Assembly (NCBI GenBank): GCA_964416905.1
Contig: CAYQFL010000001.1
Span: 62,001-126,000, forward strand
Direction of reading: 5' to 3'
DNA: 64,000 nucleotides
From: JASKKU01 sp964416905
GTDB lineage: Archaea > Nanobdellota > Nanobdellia > Woesearchaeales > JASKKU01
Shown: piece by piece, positions 1-7,472 of the stretch
Layout of the letters: every line of letters starts with the position of its first letter
How positions within the stretch are numbered: the first letter of the stretch is position 1
The notes under the pieces: model-generated
Seen by the model: the letters and a program-made list of their open reading frames with translations, nothing else
Database searches by the model: none
What the model was told of the DNA's origin: nothing
Made by a program: the position numbers and the translations under genes

Positions 1-576
1 TTTATTTAGCATAGCTCTAACAATTTTTTCATTATGAGCTCTGACATGTTGTGTAATCATTTCCTTAACAGCTCTAATTTTTTCTTGGATTTTCTGTTGT
101 GCGTTTTCATTAACTTTAGTTCTAATCTGAGCAAGCTCTTCTCCTGTAAAATCTTCATGCAAAATTGTGCTAAATTGTCTTATTAAAGACCTGCTCTCAT
201 TAAGCAAAATCACAAAATCTGATGCTAAATTTTGCAGAGTTTCTTGGTTTACTTCTTCAGGAATTGTTGACACAGTTTCATTAACCTGATCAGCTAAAGC
301 TCTCATATTTTCAAGCATAAGCTCCAACTCAGAAGAATCGTAATCAGGTTTAACTTCCTTAATTGCATTTATTACTTCCTCGCCCTTAATAATCTGGGTT
401 TCAAGATTCTTATTTAATTGTAACAACCTAACCTTTGCACCAAAACTTGTTGTGAATGCCTTTAAAGCTTCATCCTCAATAGCATTATCTTCTGCATAAA
501 CTGAAGGCATTATTGCTATTGAAAACACCGCAAACAATGCAACCAGCATCAAAACAATATTCAATTTCTTTTTCAT
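1..576 (-). CDS. Secreted or anchored alpha-helical protein, C-terminus cut by window edge
   Basis: The frame is open from an ATG at 576 to the left edge (192 codons, no stop). The N-terminus is MKKK followed by a hydrophobic stretch to about residue 27 ending in VYAED, a typical signal peptide. The rest is acidic and strongly helical (for example EEVNQETLQNLASDFVILL and EKIRAVKEMITQHVRAHN), suggesting an extracytoplasmic helical or coiled-coil protein. A GGAGGTGA ribosome binding site sits 6-7 bases before the ATG. It is divergent from the membrane regulator at 672, separated by 95 bases. No family is recognised. It could be a target of that regulator, but this rests on position only. Confidence 0.7.
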   Translation of the reverse strand, partial: MKKKLNIVLMLVALFAVFSIAIMPSVYAEDNAIEDEALKAFTTSFGAKVRLLQLNKNLETQIIKGEEVINAIKEVKPDYDSSELELMLENMRALADQVNETVSTIPEEVNQETLQNLASDFVILLNESRSLIRQFSTILHEDFTGEELAQIRTKVNENAQQKIQEKIRAVKEMITQHVRAHNEKIVRAMLNK

Positions 577-671
577 GTTATTCACCTCCGAAAGATTTAA
601 AACATCTCAAATCTACTGTTCATATATAACCGGAACAATATAAATAATTTTGCCGGAAAGGTAGCGGAACG

Positions 672-1415
672 ATGGGAACGAAGCCTTATTTTAAAGCAAT
701 AACAACCTTTGCAATCATTTTTTTTGTCTCAATGAACTTTAGTTTAGCATATTTCGGCGATTTAACAATAGACATCAACCAAAAAGGAGAAGTAACAATA
801 ACTGGAGAAACTGATTGCGAAGAATTAAGCAACTTGAATAATGTTCTAAAATTCACTTCTATTAGAAACAACAAAATCTTGGTTAACATTTCCTCAAAAT
901 GTTTCTTTGAATCCATTTCTTACGAACTCATGCTACCTAAGAATGCTTTAGTGAATTATTTCAAATCTTCAACCAGATATGTAATAACCAGCGAAAAAGA
1001 AAGACTAATCATAAAAAGCTCAGATTCTTCAGAAACATTAGAGATTTTGGTACAATTCTCTACCACTAATGAAAACCAGCAAAATTATATCTTATTCTTT
1101 TTCATAACAACTACAATTATCTCAATAATTATCATTATATGGCTAGTAATCAAACAGAAGAAATCTCTTACAATTATCAACGAAGAATTGAATGAGCGGC
1201 AAAAACAAATAATCAACATTTTGCTCAAAGAAAAATCAATATCTCAAGCAGAATTAACAAAAAGGCTTAACCTTCCAAAGTCTTCAGTATCACGAAATGT
1301 AAACTCGTTATTGAGAAAGGGAATAATCATTAAAGAAAAGAAAACAAAAACGAACATCCTTAAACTAAATCCAGAATACCATAAAAATCAAAGAAAAGAA
1401 GAAAACAAAAATTAA
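672..1415 (+). CDS. Membrane-anchored winged-helix regulator with extracytoplasmic sensor (COG2512-like)
   Basis: The 247-residue protein has an N-terminal signal or anchor segment (about 9-27), an extracytoplasmic beta-rich domain (about 28-135), a strong transmembrane helix (about 139-161, rich in Ile) and a C-terminal winged helix (about 175-240: ERQKQIINILLKEKSISQAE, then LNLPKSSVSRNVNSLLRKG). This layout matches archaeal membrane-associated one-component regulators of the MarR/COG2512 type; the effector is unknown. The 51713 gene has the same architecture. The upstream region carries a TATA-like element and several GGAAC-containing words, which might be an autoregulatory operator. The stop overlaps the end of nrdJ by 4 bases, tail to tail. 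Confidence 0.7.
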   Translation: MGTKPYFKAITTFAIIFFVSMNFSLAYFGDLTIDINQKGEVTITGETDCEELSNLNNVLKFTSIRNNKILVNISSKCFFESISYELMLPKNALVNYFKSSTRYVITSEKERLIIKSSDSSETLEILVQFSTTNENQQNYILFFFITTTIISIIIIIWLVIKQKKSLTIINEELNERQKQIINILLKEKSISQAELTKRLNLPKSSVSRNVNSLLRKGIIIKEKKTKTNILKLNPEYHKNQRKEENKN

Positions 1416-4114
1416 CTAATAGTACATGCGCTCCAGCCACAACTGTGACAAGTTTTGCATCCAGACTCTGCTGTTAATTTGCTTCCACAAATAGGGCAAA
1501 TGTCAACGCCTTTTTTTCCTTCTTCATTTAAAACAACTCTTGGGTTAAAAGAACCTGTTTTTTTACTTTGTTGAACATTCTTGTTCTCGGATGCAGATGA
1601 AAGAAACACATCTAAACTCTTGTTTGATCCTTCTGACTCTAATATCTCTGAAACATTCAAAAGCTCTCCAAGTTTAGGCTTCTGGTTGATTAATCCTTTT
1701 AACTTATCGCTTGAATATTTTGAAGGTCTCAACAAGAATCTCTGCTTTGAATCATCTCCTTCAACATTCAAAACCTGACCAAACTTACTACCATCTCTAT
1801 AAACAGTTACACCCTTACAATTAAGTTCATGAGCTAACAAATAGGCATACTTAATGTCATCAACGCTTACCCATTTCTTCATATTTATGGTTTTACTAAT
1901 ACTATCAGTAACCCATAACTGCATTTCAGCTTGTGCTACCAGATGGTCTAACCAATGCAAGTCCATTGCTGTAACGAAAATCTCCTTTAAATCCTCAGGA
2001 ATTTCATCAATATTCTGAATACTGCCGCCATTAGCGCTTATTTTCTTCAACAACTCTTCACTATAAAGTCCTCTCTTCTTAAGTTCCTCCTCAAAAACTG
2101 GGTCAACGTAAAAGAAGTTGCCTACAGTGACCCTCTTCTCAAAAACTAATGCAAAAATCGGTTCTATGCCACTAGTAGTGTCAGCAATCATGCTAACTGA
2201 ACCTGTAGGCGGACATGTTGATACCATACCGTTCCTTAAACCATTCTTCTGGATATCTTTAACTAAATTTTCCCAGTTTAATGTCCACAACTCTTTATGA
2301 TAAAATCCTTCGATTGGCAAATCGCCATTAACATAGTTCGTTTTATCAAATAAGGGGAAAGGTCCTCTGTGCTTAGCTATTTCAACAGATTCAACATAGG
2401 CGTAATAAGTCAGATGTTCCAGAATCTTTCTCATAAAAGCAAAGCCTTCCTGACTATTATACTTTATCTTCATCATAAAAAGCGCTTCAGCTAAACCCAT
2501 AACTCCTATTCCAATCCTTCTAGTCAATTTTGTTGCTCTATGAATTTTATCTAAAGGATAGTTGTTAACTTCCATCATGTTGTTTAGGTACCTAGTGACT
2601 TTTCTTACAACTTTATGGAAAGAATCCCAATCAAACTTACCATCAACAACAAACTTGTTCAAGCTAACGCTCGCCAAGTTACAGGATTCGTTAGGATACA
2701 AAGGTTCTTCTCCACAAGGATTAGTTACTTTAATCTTATCTCCCTTTGCTGGCTCCAAAACATTACGCTTGTTAATGTTATCTAAGAACAAAACTCCGGG
2801 ATCAGCAATAGACCAGGCATAATAAGATATTAACTCAAACACTTCTTTAGCATCCTGCTTGTTAACCTCTTCCCCTGTCCTTGGGTTAATCAAAGGATAC
2901 TTTTTATTTTCATACAAGGCATTCCAGAAATGGTCCCAGAGACCTACTGAGATATTAAAGTTTGATAACACACCATCCTTTTCTTTACATTTTATGAAAT
3001 CGATAATGTCAGGGTGCCAGTCCTCTAAAATACCCATATTGGCTCCTCGTCTGACACCACCTTGCTTTATAACATCTGAAACTGAATCAATAAGTTTCAT
3101 AAAAGACAAAGGACCAGATGAAACGCCTCTTGTTGAGTCAACCACATCATCCTTTGGTCTAAGCTTAGAAAAGTTTATACCTGTTCCGCCACCGCATTTT
3201 TGAATAATTGCAACATCGTGAGCTAGTTGCATAATTGATTCCATGTCATCCTCAACATCTAACGTGAAACATGCAGAAAGCATACCTAACCTTCTGCCAG
3301 CATTAATTAAAGCAGGCGTATTTGGCATGAAATATTTATTAGTCAAGAGTTCAAACGCTTCCTCAATCATCTGTTCATATTTATTAAAGTAGCCTTCGTT
3401 TAGCAACTTAAGAAACCCATCAACACTAATTATAATATGACCTTCTTCAGCCAACTCTTTAAATAATGTTAACAACCTTTCAAACATATACTTATTTAAG
3501 CTAAACCTTCCAATCTTAAACTTGGAATCATATTCCTCTGACAAAGCAATCAACTCATCAATCCTTTTAGTATCCTGCTTAAAATTGCCTTCTTTAGAAT
3601 AAACCTTATCATCAAACACTAATTCAGCTAAAACTGAAATAATGCTAACCCGCTCAAACAACTCTCTTGGACTTTCAACGATATTGTTGTTCTCATCCCT
3701 TATTAAATACCTGGAAGCAAGAACTCTCAAAGCATTTAAAGAAAATGATTTATCAATCTCATCAAGTTTTTCCTTGTTCAAAACAAGCTTTTTCTCATTC
3801 CTTTCATCTGTCTTCTTCTTTCTATATAAAATAAAAGCCTTAGCAACATCAAACAACCTCTTCCGCATTAAAGCTATTTCAATTATATCCTGAATCTCTT
3901 CAACATTAGGTTCTTTATCCTTAAATTGTATAGCAATAAGATTAAGAGCTTCATCAACAACTTCGTTCAACAATTTTTCATCAGCTTTGTTCTCTGCAAG
4001 CATCGCTTTCCAAACAGAATTTTTTATTCTCGTTACATCAAACTCAGCTTTTCTACCATCACGCTTAACTACATATTTAGGTAAATTGTTATTTAAGATT
4101 TCTTCAGCCATCAT
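1412..4114 (-). CDS. nrdJ: Adenosylcobalamin-dependent (class II) ribonucleotide reductase
   Basis: This enzyme reduces ribonucleotides to deoxyribonucleotides using a B12-derived thiyl radical. An ATP-cone begins the protein (KRDGRKAEFDVTRIKNSVW). The catalytic barrel shows the first redox cysteine (LSACFTL), a glycine-rich segment (KCGGGTGINFSKLRP), the NPCGE motif with the thiyl-radical Cys and Glu, CNLASVSL, and the phosphate-binding CPPTGSVS. The C-terminus is a zinc-ribbon-like Cys cluster (CPICGSKL...CHSCG) typical of NrdJ-Z proteins and carries the redox-active tail. At about 900 residues the length is normal and there is no intein. No small NrdB subunit lies nearby, which agrees with class II. 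A GTG at 4123 is in frame, but the ATG at 4114 (MMAEEIL) is preferred. Confidence 0.93.
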   Translation of the reverse strand: MMAEEILNNNLPKYVVKRDGRKAEFDVTRIKNSVWKAMLAENKADEKLLNEVVDEALNLIAIQFKDKEPNVEEIQDIIEIALMRKRLFDVAKAFILYRKKKTDERNEKKLVLNKEKLDEIDKSFSLNALRVLASRYLIRDENNNIVESPRELFERVSIISVLAELVFDDKVYSKEGNFKQDTKRIDELIALSEEYDSKFKIGRFSLNKYMFERLLTLFKELAEEGHIIISVDGFLKLLNEGYFNKYEQMIEEAFELLTNKYFMPNTPALINAGRRLGMLSACFTLDVEDDMESIMQLAHDVAIIQKCGGGTGINFSKLRPKDDVVDSTRGVSSGPLSFMKLIDSVSDVIKQGGVRRGANMGILEDWHPDIIDFIKCKEKDGVLSNFNISVGLWDHFWNALYENKKYPLINPRTGEEVNKQDAKEVFELISYYAWSIADPGVLFLDNINKRNVLEPAKGDKIKVTNPCGEEPLYPNESCNLASVSLNKFVVDGKFDWDSFHKVVRKVTRYLNNMMEVNNYPLDKIHRATKLTRRIGIGVMGLAEALFMMKIKYNSQEGFAFMRKILEHLTYYAYVESVEIAKHRGPFPLFDKTNYVNGDLPIEGFYHKELWTLNWENLVKDIQKNGLRNGMVSTCPPTGSVSMIADTTSGIEPIFALVFEKRVTVGNFFYVDPVFEEELKKRGLYSEELLKKISANGGSIQNIDEIPEDLKEIFVTAMDLHWLDHLVAQAEMQLWVTDSISKTINMKKWVSVDDIKYAYLLAHELNCKGVTVYRDGSKFGQVLNVEGDDSKQRFLLRPSKYSSDKLKGLINQKPKLGELLNVSEILESEGSNKSLDVFLSSASENKNVQQSKKTGSFNPRVVLNEEGKKGVDICPICGSKLTAESGCKTCHSCGWSACTIS

Positions 4115-4326
4115 AGACACCACAAGATATTGTGTTATTAACTAGTTAAAACAACAACATTATGTCCTTTTTGATATTTAAATAGATTTTGATACTTCAA
4201 AAATACAAATTAAATAAATCAGTTAACAAATATATTTCATAAATCAGAAATCGTTTAAAAACACTTTAAAAACACAACTAAGAGTAGGAATACAAAATTA
4301 GAAACAAGAAAAATAAAATGTAAAAC

Positions 4327-6225
4327 TTATTTTAATCGTATACTCTCAAGATTCTTAGGCAAATTCGTCTCAACTTTGTAAGTGCGGTGTATAGAACTTG
4401 CTAAATTCAAAGCCCTGCTAACCTCACCATGCACTAGGATTACTTTCTTGGGCTTAGGATTTAAAGAGCCGACGAAAGCCATTAACTGCTTCCTGTCACT
4501 GTGACCGCTTAAACCTTCAATAGTAATTACATTCATTCTAAGATTAAGAACCTCATGTTTATTACCACCGGTTGCAAAGTATATCTCTCGTTCGCCGTTC
4601 TGAATTCTTCGTCCTAAAGAACCTTCGCCCTGGTAAGACACAAAGATTAAGGTGTTATTTGGATTATCTCCAAGATTCCTAAGATACTCTACACTGGGTC
4701 CACCGACAAGCATACCGGATGTAGCTAAGATAATACACGGTCCTCCTTCAATAACTTGTTGTCGCTCCTTGCCTGAACCCACTGTCTTAAAATGTTCTGA
4801 AAGGAACGGATTATGTCCCTCAGTGAATATCATCTTCTTAAGGTTCTTATTAAAAAACTCAGGATAAACAGAATAAACCGCAGTGATGTCCCAGACCATT
4901 CCGTCTATGTAGACAGGAACTTCAGGCAGTTCTCCGTTCCTGATTGCATTCTCTATCAGAACCATTACCTCTTGAGCTCTTCCAGAACCAAGAACTGGGA
5001 TCAAAACTTTGCCTTTTTTATCAAGGGTTTCTTTAACTGCGTTAAGCAACAGCTCTTCGCTCTGTTTTCGCGAAGGCATAACATTATCTTTTCCACCATA
5101 AGTGCTTTCCATAATCAAAGTTTCTAATCTCTGAAAATTAGTTGGTGGCGGATCTAACAATAAAGTCCTTGCAAACTTAATGTCTCCTGTATACATAAAG
5201 TTATGAAGGCCATTGCCAACATTAATATGCGCCATTGCACTACCAAGAATATGTCCTGCATTATGTAAAGTTAATCTAACATCTGGAGTTATATCTGTAA
5301 CAGTATCATAATCTAAAGTTATTGTGTGTTTTATGAATTCTTTGACATCATCTATTGTAAATATAGGGTCCTGCCGTTTCTCCATCATTACTTTAATAAA
5401 ATCAATCAATAGAAGAGCTCCTACATCCCTTGTTGGTTCAGTGCAGTATACTGGTCCTCGATAACCAAACTTAAACAAGTAAGGTACCAAACCAATATGA
5501 TCTAAATGAGAATGCGTTATTATAACCGCATCCAACTCATTTATCCTAAACTCAGGCGCTTCAAGAAAAGGGTAAGGTCTAGAAGAATCAGTAACATCTA
5601 TACCGCAATCAAGTAAAACTCTAGATTCAGGAGTCTGTAGAAGCAAACTGCTCTTACCAACCTGCCTTGCGCCGCCTAAAAAGCTTATCCTAACCCATTC
5701 TTCTTTCTTGTTTTTAGTCCACCCTTCATAGATTCTCCTTCCAACCTTATTCAAAAAGTCTCTTCTATATTCTGATTCAAGAAACAAAACCTTTCTTATG
5801 TCTTCAACAATTTTGGATTTAACTGGTGGAGCTCGCCTAACGCCTGGAGTCCAGAGAGTTTTCCGCTTTATACTCTTTAATATGGAACCTTCTTTTCCAA
5901 TAACTGCGCCGGGTTTATGTGCTTCAATTATAACCACTGACCTAGCAGGGTCAAACAGAATATCATTTATTTGAGCTTCCTCAGGAACCAATTGATGAAT
6001 TACATCCGTAACGTTTTCAGGACTTGCAATTATTGCAGGGTCCGCCCTTAACTCAATCCTCTTTTTTAGAGCGTTAACTGCTTCTTTAAGATAACCGTTT
6101 GAGTTCAAAAAAAACTCCGCATCCTTCGTGTACAAAACAATGTTTGCTCCTTCAAAAAACACTTGACTTATTTTGTTCTCAGGTAAAATCTCAAAAAGTT
6201 CTTTAATAATTGGCAAATCTTTCAT
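4327..6225 (-). CDS. fttA: KH-domain beta-CASP ribonuclease / transcription termination factor (aCPSF1, FttA)
   Basis: The N-terminal ~170 residues form the KH-type RNA-binding region (GAVIGKEGSILKSIKRKT). A metallo-beta-lactamase domain follows with the zinc motif HSHLDH (THSHLDHIGLVPYL), then a beta-CASP domain ending in the conserved region GLSGHSDRKQLMAFV and a late His (ILVHGE). The 632-residue length is normal for the archaeal CPSF73 homologue. Family knowledge: this factor cleaves nascent RNA and terminates transcription genome-wide in archaea. All metal-binding motifs look intact. The ATG at 6225 is the only good start. It stands alone between nrdJ and psmB with intergenic gaps of 150-210 bases. 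Confidence 0.95.
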   Translation of the reverse strand: MKDLPIIKELFEILPENKISQVFFEGANIVLYTKDAEFFLNSNGYLKEAVNALKKRIELRADPAIIASPENVTDVIHQLVPEEAQINDILFDPARSVVIIEAHKPGAVIGKEGSILKSIKRKTLWTPGVRRAPPVKSKIVEDIRKVLFLESEYRRDFLNKVGRRIYEGWTKNKKEEWVRISFLGGARQVGKSSLLLQTPESRVLLDCGIDVTDSSRPYPFLEAPEFRINELDAVIITHSHLDHIGLVPYLFKFGYRGPVYCTEPTRDVGALLLIDFIKVMMEKRQDPIFTIDDVKEFIKHTITLDYDTVTDITPDVRLTLHNAGHILGSAMAHINVGNGLHNFMYTGDIKFARTLLLDPPPTNFQRLETLIMESTYGGKDNVMPSRKQSEELLLNAVKETLDKKGKVLIPVLGSGRAQEVMVLIENAIRNGELPEVPVYIDGMVWDITAVYSVYPEFFNKNLKKMIFTEGHNPFLSEHFKTVGSGKERQQVIEGGPCIILATSGMLVGGPSVEYLRNLGDNPNNTLIFVSYQGEGSLGRRIQNGEREIYFATGGNKHEVLNLRMNVITIEGLSGHSDRKQLMAFVGSLNPKPKKVILVHGEVSRALNLASSIHRTYKVETNLPKNLESIRLK

Positions 6226-6380
6226 TTACAACAACCTCACAAACCAAAATCTCATTAAAGTCTATCCATAAAACAATTAGTTAACAGATTCAAAGCCATC
6301 ATTGAAATGACGAAAACAATACTCACATATCCAAATCATAGCTTAAAATAAGATACAAACAAAAACCTTGTTAAAGTGTT

Positions 6381-7037
6381 TTAAAGTGTTTCTTTCTCTA
6401 ATCTTTCAATAGTAAATACCTTATTTACCTCTGTGTTCACACCTTTATCTGTAATGCTCACAATTTCAATTCCATTTCCAGAAGCAATATCTCTGTTTAA
6501 TGCGGCATACAATGCGTCATACGCAAGCTTGACACCTTCGCTAACAGTAATATCCTTCTTATATCTCGCTTCAAGAACACCTAAAGCCATAACACTTCCA
6601 CTGCCTGTTGAAAAGAAATCATCTATTTTTGTTATAGAACCATCAGGGTACAAATCATACAACTCAAAACCGTTAACATCTTTTCCTCCCAAAATAAACT
6701 GAGTAATTGCAGGAATCGCAGAAAGAGACCTAATCTTATTATAAACTATTAATCCAAGAACATTAACAACTTCGCTAACAGTAGGCGCTCTATTAGTCCT
6801 AAGCTTAAATAGCTTAATCTCTGCAGAAATCAATTTGATAAACATCTGCGCATCGGATACAGAACCGGCTATGGTCAAAGCCAAAGCATCATCAATCTTG
6901 TGTATCTTCTGTGCTTTTTTATCAGCAATCAAATAACCGGAGGTTGCCCTCTTATCAGCACCTAATATAATGCCGTCTTTACACATTAAAGCAACCGTCG
7001 TTGTGCCTGTTTTAAGAACATTTTCTTCCTTAATCAA
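6381..7037 (-). CDS. psmB: Proteasome beta subunit
   Basis: Catalytic subunit of the archaeal 20S proteasome. The mature N-terminal threonine follows the processing site in VLKTG/TTTVALMC, with GADKRATSGYLIADKKAQKI and TIAGSVSDAQ typical of the family (catalytic Thr1, Asp17 and Lys33 equivalents present). No ATG lies upstream of the mature sequence. A GTG at 7076 is in frame, but TATA-like elements at about 7061-7069 and 7085-7093 would start transcription downstream of it. The TTG at 7037 (reading MIKEENVLKTG) gives an 11-residue propeptide and sits about 28 bases from the nearer TATA, so it is chosen. The partner alpha subunit is at 31043-31756. Confidence 0.9.
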   Translation of the reverse strand: MIKEENVLKTGTTTVALMCKDGIILGADKRATSGYLIADKKAQKIHKIDDALALTIAGSVSDAQMFIKLISAEIKLFKLRTNRAPTVSEVVNVLGLIVYNKIRSLSAIPAITQFILGGKDVNGFELYDLYPDGSITKIDDFFSTGSGSVMALGVLEARYKKDITVSEGVKLAYDALYAALNRDIASGNGIEIVSITDKGVNTEVNKVFTIERLEKETL

Positions 7038-7147
7038 TTTAAAACACCCAGAACAAATTAATATTTTAAGTATCACTGCAACGGATTTAAATATTTTTCT
7101 GTTTTAGAGTCATCTCAAATAAAAATGAGTTCTTTAACCTTAGAAAA

Positions 7148-7417
7148 TCAGCCCAGAAACGAGAAAACAATCTTTTGAAGCAAGTAAATACAAGAAAGCA
7201 CTGTAAGAAATGTGCTTGAAAGACCAAAAATCATAAACACCAAATAAACTCCTACAAGCGCATCAAGAAAACTTGCAACGTCTTGAAAGATAATAAACTT
7301 CGTTATAAAAAAAGTAGCTACGCCTATTAAGGGTCTTAGTGGTTGAATATTAAAAAAAGACAAAATCAGCATAAAAACCCCTAGCAGATCAAAAAAAGCC
7401 AAAATTTTAACTAACAT
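7148..7417 (-). CDS. Small multi-pass membrane protein
   Basis: The 89-residue protein is almost entirely hydrophobic, with about three to four membrane helices (residues 5-25, 28-44, 50-68 and 70-87). Family not recognised with certainty; small membrane proteins of this sort next to hef or proteasome genes occur in several archaeal genomes. The ATG at 7417 lies 27-28 bases from the symmetric TATA element shared with hef, supporting a real leaderless transcript and the chosen start. Confidence 0.6.
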   Translation of the reverse strand: MLVKILAFFDLLGVFMLILSFFNIQPLRPLIGVATFFITKFIIFQDVASFLDALVGVYLVFMIFGLSSTFLTVLSCIYLLQKIVFSFLG

Positions 7418-7436
7418 GATTTCACTACCTTAAACA

Positions 7437-7452
7437 AAATTTATATAAATTT
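7437..7452. promoter_or_regulatory. Symmetric bidirectional TATA element for hef and the small membrane gene
   Basis: AAATTTATATAAATTT is a perfect 16-base palindrome. Its centre is about 28 bases from the start codons on both sides (7417 minus, 7473 plus). That is the distance expected when TATA sits about 26-27 bases before a leaderless transcription start. One element probably drives both genes. No transcription data are available to confirm this. Confidence 0.65.
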
Positions 7453-7472
7453 CGCAAAAAGCTAACAAAACG

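Noticed and set aside
4115..4326. A cobalamin or NrdR-type regulatory element upstream of the B12-dependent reductase
   Set aside because: The region is AT-rich with ordinary TATA-like sequences; no B12-box or palindromic NrdR box was recognisable.
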